This document shows positions 41,623 through 49,758 of a stretch of 55,108 bases of DNA, piece by piece. Positions within the stretch are counted from its first letter, which is position 1. Each line of letters begins with the position of its first letter. Position numbers and translations under genes: made by a program. The notes beneath the pieces were generated by a model. It searched no databases and had not been told where the DNA came from. It worked only from the letters and a program-made list of their open reading frames with translations. Source of the stretch: an uncultured Bacteroidota bacterium (GTDB lineage: Bacteria; Bacteroidota; Bacteroidia; Chitinophagales; Chitinophagaceae); assembly GCA_903835005.1 (NCBI GenBank), contig CAILLK010000001.1:1-55108 (forward strand), written 5' to 3'.

Positions 41623-43650
41623 CTATTTATTCATTGTAGCCAGAAACTCCTCATTGCTGCGGGTGCCTTTCATTTGTTGCAGCAGGAAGTGCATCGCTTC
41701 ATCTGTATTCATATCGGCTATGTGATTGCGCAACAGCCACATTTTGTTCTGTACATCCTTGTCCAGAAGCAGGTCATCACGGCGGGTAGAAGATGATGTA
41801 ATATCAATGGCAGGATAGATACGCTTGTTGGCCAGCTTTCTGTCTAGCTGCAACTCCATGTTACCGGTTCCCTTAAACTCTTCAAAGATCACCTCATCCA
41901 TTTTAGAGCCGGTATCTATAAGTGCGGTTGCAAGGATTGTAAGTGAGCCGCCATTTTCTATTTTACGGGCAGCGCCGAAAAACTGCTTGGGCTTCTGCAT
42001 GGCATTGGCTTCCACACCACCGCTGAGTACCTTACCGCTTGCCGGCGCCACTGTATTGTGGGCGCGGGCCAGACGGGTAATGGAGTCGAGCAGTATTACC
42101 ACATCATGGCCAACTTCTACCAGCCTCTTGGCTTTTTGAAGGGCTATAGTGGATACTTTTACGTGCTTATCAGCCGGTTCATCAAATGTAGATGCGATCA
42201 CTTCGGCACGCACGCTGCGCTGCATGTCGGTTACTTCCTCAGGGCGCTCATCCACCAGCACTATCATCAGGTAGCATTCCGGGTGATTGGCGGCAATAGC
42301 ATTGGCTACTTCTTTCAGCAACATTGTTTTACCGGTCTTTGGCTGGGCTACAATCAGTCCGCGCTGTCCTTTACCTATAGGGGTAAAGAGGTCCATAATT
42401 CGGGTGCTGTAGTTGCTGCCGGTAGTGGTAAGACTCAATTTCTCGAATGGGAACAAAGGAGTCAGATAATCGAACGGAACGCGGTCGCGGATCTCATCCG
42501 GCAATCTGCCATTAATGGTCTCTACCTTTAGCAGGGCAAAATATTTTTCGCCTTCTTTCGGAGGGCGTACATTGCCTTTTACAGTATCTCCCGTCTTCAG
42601 GCCAAACAATTTAATCTGGGATGGTGATACGTAAATATCATCCGGAGAGCTGAGATAATTATAGTCGCTGCTGCGCAGGAAACCATAGCCATCTGGCATC
42701 ATTTCCAGCACACCCTCACTGGCCACTATTCCTTCAAACTCCAGATTAAAAGTACTTTGCTTTTCCTCACGGCGTTGAGGCCTGTTAAATTGCTGGGGTG
42801 GAGTAAACTGAGGCTTTTCATTTTCTACCGGCAACTGTGGCGGCTGCACCTCAGGAGATTCTACCGGCATGGTAATACCGCTGTTTTCTATCACTTCCGG
42901 TTGGGCATCCACCTGTGGCTCAGGCTGGGGTTCAGGCTTTCTGAACGGTGTCTGCTGCGGGCGGTTATCCGTTCTTACTTCAGGGCGTGCAGGTCTGTCC
43001 TGCCGTTCTGGCCTGTCCTGGCGCTCCGGTCTGTTCTGCTGAGCTTCTTTTCTGGGTTCAAATCTGTGATTGGGAGAATTGAAAGTATTGATATCTGACC
43101 GCTGATTGGTATCCATACCCGGCCTTACCGGCAGCGCATCTGGCACCACGCCATCTTTAGGTTTCCTTGCCCTGCGCCTTTTATCACCATGAGGATCGTT
43201 ATTGTCCCCTTCAGCAACCGGTGGTTTCTCTTCAGATATAGGTTCGGCAGCTACTTCGCGAATCACCGGAGCAACTACCTCGGGTATAATTTCATTTACT
43301 GCTTCAGGAATTGCTACAGGAGCTGCTTCAGGAATTTCGCTTACAATTATCTGCTCCTGTATTGCATCAGGTAGAATACCAGAAGGTTGTTCAGCAGTTT
43401 CCTCAGGTATTATAGCCATTGCTTCCTCGGCCTTGGCTATTTCAGCAGTTTTATCTTTTGGTTTACGTCCTCGCTTCTTTTTTGGTTCCTCATCTGCAGT
43501 CAGCCTGCTGTTTATAGCCTGCTGATCCAATATTTTATACACAAGGGATTTTTTATCGAGAGAGCCGGCGTTATTTATTTTTAAAAGGTCTGCTACATCT
43601 AATAGCTCAGGTATGAGCATATCATCTAATTGCAAAATATCGTAAGGCAT
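41623..43650 (-). CDS. rho: Transcription termination factor Rho with long disordered insert
   Basis: A 675-residue Rho; enterobacterial Rho has 419. Residues 1-50 are the Rho N-terminal helix bundle ([20 protein letters not shown]). About 240 residues of low-complexity sequence follow: Glu/Pro/Ile-rich repeats, then RRARKPKDG and Arg/Pro/Glu repeats ([18 protein letters not shown]). The cold-shock-like RNA domain starts near residue 300 ([20 protein letters not shown]), and the ATPase carries Walker A QPKTGKT (about residue 437). Such disordered inserts are known in Bacteroidota Rho and drive phase separation in Bacteroides. Confidence 0.96.
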   Translation of the reverse strand: MPYDILQLDDMLIPELLDVADLLKINNAGSLDKKSLVYKILDQQAINSRLTADEEPKKKRGRKPKDKTAEIAKAEEAMAIIPEETAEQPSGILPDAIQEQIIVSEIPEAAPVAIPEAVNEIIPEVVAPVIREVAAEPISEEKPPVAEGDNNDPHGDKRRRARKPKDGVVPDALPVRPGMDTNQRSDINTFNSPNHRFEPRKEAQQNRPERQDRPERQDRPARPEVRTDNRPQQTPFRKPEPQPEPQVDAQPEVIENSGITMPVESPEVQPPQLPVENEKPQFTPPQQFNRPQRREEKQSTFNLEFEGIVASEGVLEMMPDGYGFLRSSDYNYLSSPDDIYVSPSQIKLFGLKTGDTVKGNVRPPKEGEKYFALLKVETINGRLPDEIRDRVPFDYLTPLFPFEKLSLTTTGSNYSTRIMDLFTPIGKGQRGLIVAQPKTGKTMLLKEVANAIAANHPECYLMIVLVDERPEEVTDMQRSVRAEVIASTFDEPADKHVKVSTIALQKAKRLVEVGHDVVILLDSITRLARAHNTVAPASGKVLSGGVEANAMQKPKQFFGAARKIENGGSLTILATALIDTGSKMDEVIFEEFKGTGNMELQLDRKLANKRIYPAIDITSSSTRRDDLLLDKDVQNKMWLLRNHIADMNTDEAMHFLLQQMKGTRSNEEFLATMNK

Positions 43651-43858
43651 GCGTGAATTTTTTCTGAATAATTATTTTTTGAAAAATAAGTATAGTTAAT
43701 GCTGAATGAAAAATTAATTTTAAAATAAGCCTTAGTTAAAACAATCAGGAATCTTAGGATAAATTGAATGAAGGCTGGAACAATAACTGTTTCCTTGCTG
43801 CAAGTTTACGACTGTTTTTGGTAATAAAAAAAAATGTTTTGACTTTTAATTACTTTTC

Positions 43859-44821
43859 TTAACTGCTAATCATATCTTCAACTGACTGTTTTACAGGTTT
43901 ATAGGTGAAGTCAGGGAAGTATTTTTTAAACTTTTCAGTATTGTATAAAGTGACCTGAACGGCATTTCGTGCCGTTTCGCGGGTTATTAATGGCGCTTTC
44001 CCCGTTAAGCTGCCTTTCAGTCTGCTCCAGCGCCAGGCTATGCCTGCAAGAAATGGTCCTGCCTGCCGGTGAGCTGGCTTTTTGTGCATGGCTAAGGCCA
44101 TTGCTGCTATGATTTCCCGGTAACTGTAATTTCCGCAACCGATGATAAACCTTTCAGATTCCACATCTGAATTCATTAACCGGAACATTACCGAAACAAC
44201 ATCGCCTGCATCGGCCCAGCATGTTATACCGCCGGTATAGAATGGAAACCCGCTGCCGGCCAGTTTCAACAGTTGTGCCGGAGGGTCTCTGTCTTCACAT
44301 ACTCCCAAAAGAATGCCCGGATTGATAATAACCGCATTAAGGCCCTCCCCTATTCCCCGCCATACTTCAGTCTCGGCAAGGTATTTACTGATGCCATAGG
44401 CTGAATTGTAATTGCTTTCACCCCATTCTTCCTCTTCAGTCAGTTCTTTGTCTTCAATGCCGCTCCTGCCAATTGCTGCAATCGAACTCACATAAACCAT
44501 CTTCCTGATGCCCTGAATTATTGCCTGGTTAACAATATTGGCGGTGCTCTCGGGATTGAAATGCAGCATTCGGTCGCGCTGGCCGGGATCATAAGATACA
44601 ATGGCCGCACAATGATAAATTTCAGAAATGCCCTGCATCGCCTCCTCCACATCAAAAATATCAAGCAGATCGCAGTACATCCAGGATACTCCGGGTAATC
44701 GCTTCAATTCATCAGCAGGGGGATGATTATGGTAGAGGGCGTGAACCTGCAATCCCTCGGCCGATAAAAACCGGACAAGATGCCTGCCTAAAAACCCGCT
44801 CGCGCCCGTAACTAAAATCAT
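43859..44821 (-). CDS. NAD-dependent epimerase/dehydratase
   Basis: A 320-residue extended short-chain dehydrogenase. The NAD(P)-binding motif is GASGFLGR (residues 6-13), and the catalytic Y-x-x-x-K is in SAYGISKYLAE (about residue 140). The middle region (VSSIAAIGRSG, VIINPGILLG) is as in dihydroflavonol-reductase-like members. The substrate is unknown. It precedes pheS on the other side (both minus strand) but is separated from rho by 200 bases. Confidence 0.88.
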   Translation of the reverse strand: MILVTGASGFLGRHLVRFLSAEGLQVHALYHNHPPADELKRLPGVSWMYCDLLDIFDVEEAMQGISEIYHCAAIVSYDPGQRDRMLHFNPESTANIVNQAIIQGIRKMVYVSSIAAIGRSGIEDKELTEEEEWGESNYNSAYGISKYLAETEVWRGIGEGLNAVIINPGILLGVCEDRDPPAQLLKLAGSGFPFYTGGITCWADAGDVVSVMFRLMNSDVESERFIIGCGNYSYREIIAAMALAMHKKPAHRQAGPFLAGIAWRWSRLKGSLTGKAPLITRETARNAVQVTLYNTEKFKKYFPDFTYKPVKQSVEDMISS

Positions 44822-44920
44822 AAGGTAGCTGAAATAAAGACTTAGTATTTATTCAGAGGCCCATTGTAACCTAACATCTGAAAAGACGTTGCAATGCATC
44901 GTCTCAATAATGCACCGTCG

Positions 44921-45946
44921 CTACAGCGCCTGAAACTGTCGTAAAAACCGAACATCATTCTGCGAATATAATCTCAGGTCATTGACCTGGAATTTGATTT
45001 GTGTGATGCGTTCTACGCCCATCCCAAATGCAAAACCTGTATACACTTCGGGGTCTATTCCGAAATTACGCAGCATATTGGGGTGCACCATTCCGCAGCC
45101 CAGTATCTCTACCCAGCCGGTATGCTTGCAGAGATTGCAGCCCTTGCCGCCACAAACTGTGCACGAAATATCCATCTCTGCGCTGGGCTCGGTGAACGGG
45201 AAGTAGGAAGGGCGGAAACGCACCTTGGTATCAGCGCCAAACATTTCTGTCACGAAATAATAGAGCGTCTGTTTCAGATCGGCAAAAGAGACATCCTTAT
45301 CAACATACAATCCTTCGCACTGATGGAAAAAGCAATGGGCACGGGCAGATATGGTTTCGTTTCGGTATACCCTTCCCGGACAGATAACCCGCACCGGCAA
45401 TGGCTGTGTTTCGAGTATACGCGCCTGCACAGATGAAGTATGCGTGCGTAGCACCCAATCGGGGTTTTGCGAGATGTAGAATGTATCCTGCATATCGCGG
45501 GCCGTATGGTTCTCGGGCATATTCAGCGAGGTAAAGTTGTGCCAGTCGTCTTCAATTTCGGGCCCTGTAGCTACACTGAAACCTATCTTTTCGAAAATAG
45601 AAACCATTTCATTCTCTACCATTCGCAACGGATGTCGCGTACCAATAGGTATCGGCGTACCTGGCAAAGTGATATCTTCCTTATTTTCCTTTTCGCCAGT
45701 GCCAATAAGTGCCTCTTTGAATGATTCGTATTTGTCCTCAGCCAGTTGCTTAAAGGCATTCAGCAGCTGCCCTGCTTCCTTGCGCAACTCAGGCGGCACG
45801 CTCTTCATTTCTCCTGAAACCAGCTTCACAATACCTTTAGCACCCAGAAACCGGATGCGGAATTGCTCCAGTTCGGCAGCATCTGCTGGTGAAAAAGATT
45901 TAATCTCCTGTTCGTGGGTTAGAATTTGTTCCTGTAAGGACGCCAT
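44921..45946 (-). CDS. pheS: Phenylalanine--tRNA ligase alpha subunit
   Basis: A 341-residue class II synthetase subunit with the N-terminal coiled coil (residues 1-90), motif 2 region (HTSSVQARILETQPLPVRVI, CPGRVYRNE) and motif 3 (GFAFGMGVERITQIKF). FTEPSAEMDISC and the Cys-rich stretch (CTVCGGKGCNLCKHTGW) are normal for Bacteroidota PheS. pheT is not adjacent. The start is fixed by a TATCTTTG box 7 nt upstream. Confidence 0.96.
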   Translation of the reverse strand: MASLQEQILTHEQEIKSFSPADAAELEQFRIRFLGAKGIVKLVSGEMKSVPPELRKEAGQLLNAFKQLAEDKYESFKEALIGTGEKENKEDITLPGTPIPIGTRHPLRMVENEMVSIFEKIGFSVATGPEIEDDWHNFTSLNMPENHTARDMQDTFYISQNPDWVLRTHTSSVQARILETQPLPVRVICPGRVYRNETISARAHCFFHQCEGLYVDKDVSFADLKQTLYYFVTEMFGADTKVRFRPSYFPFTEPSAEMDISCTVCGGKGCNLCKHTGWVEILGCGMVHPNMLRNFGIDPEVYTGFAFGMGVERITQIKFQVNDLRLYSQNDVRFLRQFQAL

Positions 45947-45953
45947 AATGATG

Positions 45954-45984
45954 CAAAGATATTCTGTTAGGTTTAAAGTAACAA
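45954..45984 (-). promoter_or_regulatory. pheS promoter, near-leaderless
   Basis: TTG (45984-45982), 20 nt, then TATCTTTG (45961-45954) on the minus strand, ending 7 nt before the ATG at 45946. Confidence 0.6.
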
Positions 45985-46068
45985 TCAGATGTTTTGTGGC
46001 TGGAAGTCAGCTATTTCAATTTATTTATTGTGAATACTTAATTTACAACAAAACACTTCCATTTTAAC

Positions 46069-46076
46069 TAATTTTG
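46069..46076 (+). promoter_or_regulatory. -7 box TAATTTTG with leaderless spacing (gltX)
   Basis: A perfect TAnnTTTG match ending 4 nt before the ATG at 46081. The gltX mRNA should have essentially no 5' leader. Confidence 0.6.
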
Positions 46077-46080
46077 CCGC

Positions 46081-47616
46081 ATGAAGGTTAGGGTTCGTTT
46101 TGCGCCAAGCCCAACGGGTGGTTTGCATCTGGGCGGTGTGCGCACTGTTTTATATAATTATCTGTTTGCCCGTCACCATGGCGGTAATTTTGTGCTGCGT
46201 ATTGAAGATACCGACCAGAACCGCTTTGTGGAAGGGGCGGAGCAATATATAATGGACTGCCTGAAATGGTGTGGCCTGGAGCCCGATGAAAGCCCCCTGA
46301 AGGGAGGCCTATATGCACCTTACAGGCAGAGCGAACGCAAACACCTGTATAAAGATTATGCCGAGCAACTCATAGATTCGGGCCATGCATATATAGCATT
46401 TGATACCCCGGAGGAACTGGAAAAAATGCGGGCCGAATACCGCCGTGATGATAATACAAATCCGCAATATGACCATTTTACCCGTGGCCTGATGCGCAAT
46501 TCCCTCACCCTGGCTCCTGAAACAGTGGCCGAACTGGTTGAGAAAGGCACTCCATATGTGGTGCGGATAAAAATGCCTGAAAAAGAAACCATTACACTTA
46601 CAGATATGATACGTGGCGAAATCTCTTTCGACAGTTCGCTCGTAGATGATAAGGTGTTATTGAAGGCCGATGGGATGCCTACTTATCACCTGGCTGTGGT
46701 AGTAGATGATTACCTGATGAAGATTACCCATGCCTTCAGGGGCGAAGAGTGGCTGCCAAGCGCTCCGGTGCATGTATTGCTCTGGCAGTATCTGGGCTGG
46801 AAGCAGCATATGCCCCAATGGGCGCACCTGCCGCTGATACTGAAGCCGGATGGCAATGGTAAGCTGAGCAAGCGGGATGGAGACCGGCTGGGTTTCCCTG
46901 TATTTGCCATGAACTGGTATGACCCTAAGACAGGGGAAACTACAAAAGGCTTCAGGGAAATGGGCTTTCTGCCACAGGCCTTTGTCAATATGCTGGCTAT
47001 GCTGGGCTGGAACCCCGGAGTGGAGAAGGAATTGTTTTCGCTGGATGAACTGGTACAGATTTTCAGCCTGGAGCGGGTGCATAAGGGTGGTGCTAAATTT
47101 AATTTTGAGAAAGCAAAATGGTTTAACCACCAGTATATACAGCAGACAGATAATGCTGTACTGGCTGAAATGGTTTTGCCATATATATTAAACGGAATAA
47201 ATCTGTCTGGAAACATACGACTTACGACTTATGACTTACGACTAATAGAGAAGATAGCGGGGCTGATAAAAGACAGGTGCCATCTGCTTACCGATTTCTG
47301 GGAGCAGGGCCATTTTTTCTTTGCTACTCCTGAAATTAAGGAGATAGCGGTGATAAGGGATAAATGGAATGACCAGAAGCAGCAATTTTTTACTGCATTG
47401 CAAACTAAACTGGAGCAAATTACCGACTGGAACCATGATGCACTGGAAGCAAGCTGCAATGAACTGGCGGTGGAATGCGGCCTTAAAAAAGGTGATGTAA
47501 TGCTGCCCCTGCGCATAATGCTGGTGGGTGGCAAGTATGGGCCGGGAGTATTTGCCATTGCCGAACTGATAGGTAAAGAAGAAACCATTAAGCGTATAAA
47601 GTTTGTAACCGGATAA
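46081..47616 (+). CDS. gltX: Glutamate--tRNA ligase with in-frame repeat insertion
   Basis: A 511-residue class I synthetase that charges tRNA-Glu. The HIGH-type motif is PSPTGGLHLGG (residues 10-19), the KMSKS-type motif is KLSKRDG (residues 261-267), and a long C-terminal anticodon-binding part follows. Residues 379-389 (RLTTYDLRLIE region) are encoded by a TACGACTTACGACTTATGAC-type repeat tract at 47216-47247, a dispersed element that here lies in frame at a variable loop without breaking the gene. Confidence 0.96.
   Translation: MKVRVRFAPSPTGGLHLGGVRTVLYNYLFARHHGGNFVLRIEDTDQNRFVEGAEQYIMDCLKWCGLEPDESPLKGGLYAPYRQSERKHLYKDYAEQLIDSGHAYIAFDTPEELEKMRAEYRRDDNTNPQYDHFTRGLMRNSLTLAPETVAELVEKGTPYVVRIKMPEKETITLTDMIRGEISFDSSLVDDKVLLKADGMPTYHLAVVVDDYLMKITHAFRGEEWLPSAPVHVLLWQYLGWKQHMPQWAHLPLILKPDGNGKLSKRDGDRLGFPVFAMNWYDPKTGETTKGFREMGFLPQAFVNMLAMLGWNPGVEKELFSLDELVQIFSLERVHKGGAKFNFEKAKWFNHQYIQQTDNAVLAEMVLPYILNGINLSGNIRLTTYDLRLIEKIAGLIKDRCHLLTDFWEQGHFFFATPEIKEIAVIRDKWNDQKQQFFTALQTKLEQITDWNHDALEASCNELAVECGLKKGDVMLPLRIMLVGGKYGPGVFAIAELIGKEETIKRIKFVTG
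47216..47247. repeat. GACTTACGACTTATGACTTA repeat inside gltX
   Basis: Three to four units of (C/T)GACTTA(C/T). In the other orientation this is TAGTCGTAAGTC, as in the tracts at 22382-22408, 23622-23651 and 24667-24699. Confidence 0.6.
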
Positions 47617-47640
47617 AGGGGTTATCAATCACTGTGAACA

Positions 47641-48237
47641 ATGGATGAACAGGAGTATATAGACAGTGGCATACTGTATGATTATTGCACCGGACTACTA
47701 TCTGAAGATCAGAAAGCAGCCGTGGAAAAAGTATGTGCTCAATACCCTGGTATACAGGAAGAGTTGCAAGGCTTGCAGGCCGACCTTAATCTTTCAGCGG
47801 CAAGTCCGATGAGTATACCTAACCCTCAATTGCAGCACACAATCTGGAACACGCTGGAAAATGTAAATAAAGAAATGGCAGGAGATATTAACGACCTGCC
47901 CCTGATCAATAAATATACCGATTACAATAACTGGAAGCGGATCGTAAAGCCCTTCATGCCTGCAGAAATCGGCGACTCAAGGATAACCCAAACCTTACGT
48001 GATAAAAATGGTGTGCTGCAAATGCTTATCATCAGCAAAACTGATGTGGAAGAGGAAGTGCATGTAAATGAACAGGAATGCTTTATAGTGCTTGAAGGGG
48101 AATGTGAATGCCATATTGCAGAGAATATATACCGGCTGGGGCCGGGAGGATTTATTGAAATACCGCTGCATGTGCCACACAATGTAAAGGTGCTTTCGCC
48201 CTACGTAGTGGCTGTGCTGCAACATGCAGCGGTGTGA
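47641..48237 (+). CDS. ChrR-like anti-sigma/cupin protein
   Basis: A 198-residue protein in two parts. The first 85 residues resemble the N-terminal segment of anti-sigma factors (EYIDSGILYDYCTGLLSEDQ, QYPGIQEELQGLQ) but lack the zinc-binding HxxxCxxC motif. The second part is a cupin (EVHVNEQECFIVLEGECECH, GPGGFIEIPLHVPHNVKV) as in ChrR-type anti-sigma factors. No sigma factor gene is adjacent. It follows gltX by 24 nt and may be cotranscribed. Confidence 0.78.
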   Translation: MDEQEYIDSGILYDYCTGLLSEDQKAAVEKVCAQYPGIQEELQGLQADLNLSAASPMSIPNPQLQHTIWNTLENVNKEMAGDINDLPLINKYTDYNNWKRIVKPFMPAEIGDSRITQTLRDKNGVLQMLIISKTDVEEEVHVNEQECFIVLEGECECHIAENIYRLGPGGFIEIPLHVPHNVKVLSPYVVAVLQHAAV

Positions 48238-48253
48238 TAAAAATACAATTGGA

Positions 48254-48310
48254 TGAACCTGCTGTAACATTCACATATTATGCTAACCGGTTAGTTGATT
48301 TTCAGGTTCA
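48254..48310. repeat. Nested inverted repeats between convergent genes
   Basis: TGAACCTG (48254-48261) and CAGGTTCA (48303-48310) enclose the 12-nt palindrome CTAACCGGTTAG (48283-48294). The place between convergent genes suggests a bidirectional transcription end, but no U tract is present. Confidence 0.45.
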
Positions 48311-48351
48311 CCAGCAACCTCCAGATCTTCTCCCTGCACGTTTCCTGACCA

Positions 48352-48570
48352 TCACCCGTCATCGCCATCATCCTTATACTCCAGTATGTCGCCCGGCTGG
48401 CAGTTAAGCGCCTTGCACACTGCCCCGAGTGTGGAAAAACGGATGGCTTTCCCTTTACTTTGCTTCAATATGGATAAATTGACGATGGATACCCCTACCT
48501 GATCAGATAGTTCATTCAGACTCATTTTTCTGCGGGCCATCATTACATCCAGGTTCACAACAATAGACAT
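48352..48570 (-). CDS. Xre/Cro-type transcriptional regulator
   Basis: A 72-residue single-domain helix-turn-helix protein of the YozG/Cro type: MARRKMSLNELSDQVGVSIV, NLSILKQSKGKAIRFSTLGA, and a C-terminus NCQPGDILEYKDDG typical of the group. It follows the 167-residue membrane protein by 12 nt, so the two form an operon. The operator-like repeats over the promoter (49131-49172) are its most likely targets. Confidence 0.88.
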   Translation of the reverse strand: MSIVVNLDVMMARRKMSLNELSDQVGVSIVNLSILKQSKGKAIRFSTLGAVCKALNCQPGDILEYKDDGDDG

Positions 48571-48582
48571 AGCCAGATTTGG

Positions 48583-49086
48583 TTAAATGATTAATGAATT
48601 TTCGAAAGTTTCCATCATGCGCTCATAGTTCTTTTCATTTCGTCCCCACGACACGATCCCAAAAAAACAGGCCGAGCAGAAATCCACTTTTGTTTTTCCG
48701 CTGCTTTCGGTGATATCCACATAGATATTTTCGCCCCACGAAAAGAAGCTGATAGCCGAAGTAGCAAACAAAATGCCCGCGTCTTTCTCGGCATGATGAA
48801 CTTTGAAGCCTGCTTCGGTTAACACCTCTCTCATTTTTTCAAACAAAATATCTTTTGGCAGATCAAATTCCATCTGATGTCGCACCTTGCTGGTGAGCAC
48901 ATTATACCTGCTGGTGAAATAAGGCTTAAATCGCATGCTGTTCCGCACAATCATACTGAAAAGGAATAAAGAGCTGGATATAACCGCTAAAACAATCAAT
49001 AAATCCGGAGCCTTTTTCTGCAGGATCATTATGGCTACCATGAAGGGAATAAAAATGATTATGCTTGTACCAGTGGTTTTTTTCAT
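48583..49086 (-). CDS. Two-helix membrane protein cotranscribed with Xre regulator
   Basis: A 167-residue protein with two N-terminal membrane helices (about residues 7-22 and 28-47) and a soluble alpha/beta domain (FDLPKDILFEKMREVLTEAG, ISFFSWGENIYVDITES). No family is recognised. Xre regulators of this kind usually pair with a DUF2975 membrane protein; this partner is of another type. Promoter and operators are described at 49117-49172. Confidence 0.72.
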   Translation of the reverse strand: MKKTTGTSIIIFIPFMVAIMILQKKAPDLLIVLAVISSSLFLFSMIVRNSMRFKPYFTSRYNVLTSKVRHQMEFDLPKDILFEKMREVLTEAGFKVHHAEKDAGILFATSAISFFSWGENIYVDITESSGKTKVDFCSACFFGIVSWGRNEKNYERMMETFENSLII

Positions 49087-49116
49087 AAAAACTTTTTAAG
49101 TGGTTATTAATGAGCA

Positions 49117-49147
49117 CAAAAATATAACCAGTTTATCGAAAAACAAA
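49117..49147 (-). promoter_or_regulatory. Promoter of the membrane protein-Xre operon
   Basis: TTTG (49147-49144), 19 nt, TATTTTTG (49124-49117) on the minus strand: both boxes are perfect and at the expected spacing; the start codon is 30 nt further. Confidence 0.7.
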
Positions 49148-49172
49148 ATAATTTTATTGTTTATCGATAAAT
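49131..49172. promoter_or_regulatory. Two operator-like repeats GTTTATCGA(A/T)AAA
   Basis: GTTTATCGAAAAAC (49131-49144) lies in the -33/-7 spacer and GTTTATCGATAAAT (49159-49172), which contains the palindrome TTTATCGATAAA, lies upstream of the -33 box. Their centres are 28 bp apart. The position predicts repression by the Xre protein of the operon. Confidence 0.6.
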
Positions 49173-49321
49173 TTTTATCCTTTTGCAGCAATTGTGCTAT
49201 ACTTCTGAATCGTGTGTTTCCTGAAATCTTTAAAATCTTGTCCCGACAATCTGTAACAGTTTATGATTAAAAAGCAGTATTAAGAAAAATTAACAGGCGG
49301 TCATTGAATCCAGTTTTATTT

Positions 49322-49329
49322 TACCTTTA
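49322..49329 (+). promoter_or_regulatory. -7 box TACCTTTA
   Basis: One mismatch to TAnnTTTG, 26 nt before the ATG at 49356. Confidence 0.45.
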
Positions 49330-49355
49330 TATTCGCTTTATATAAAAAAAACAAA

Positions 49356-49571
49356 ATGGCTATGAAATATATTTCTTTATCTCTGTGTCTGATCTGTTTA
49401 TTTATGGCTTGCAGGCCGGCCTATACCTGCAATTGCTACAGCAATCATAATATAGACACCACCTTTGATTTTGGACAAATATCTTCAGATGACGCGCATA
49501 AGCGTTGTGATGTTATACAATCGAGCCACTCTAAAGATAGTTGCGGCATTTATGGTATTGGTATGCATTAA
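49356..49571 (+). CDS. Small Cys-rich lipoprotein
   Basis: A 71-residue protein with a lipobox (LFMAC, Cys19) and five further cysteines (Cys25, Cys27, Cys51 and others) that could form disulfides. Either ATG 49356 or ATG 49362 is possible. No homologue is recognised. A -7 box at 49322-49329 supports expression. The next gene, ychF, has its own promoter. Confidence 0.6.
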   Translation: MAMKYISLSLCLICLFMACRPAYTCNCYSNHNIDTTFDFGQISSDDAHKRCDVIQSSHSKDSCGIYGIGMH

Positions 49572-49685
49572 GCCGATTGTTGTTGTAGGGAAAGTCACCT
49601 GTGACATAAAAAAGCGCCATTCGTTTGTTTGTATGTTGTATTATTACAAGCATAATTCAGGTTTTCTATTTTTTCCGCTGTTCGT

Positions 49686-49724
49686 CAATTAAGCCATTAA
49701 GCCAATAAGTAATTGAGCCATTTT
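49686..49724. repeat. Degenerate GCCATTAAGCCAATAAGTAA repeat
   Basis: CAATTAAGCCATTAAG, CCAATAAGTAATTGAGCCATT units directly upstream of the ychF -7 box. The family is the same as at 36264-36292. Confidence 0.5.
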
Positions 49725-49730
49725 AAACCT

Positions 49731-49738
49731 TACCTTTG
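49731..49738 (+). promoter_or_regulatory. -7 box TACCTTTG of ychF
   Basis: A perfect consensus match 20 nt before the ATG at 49759. Confidence 0.6.
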
Positions 49739-49758
49739 CGCAAATTTTCAAAAACAGC

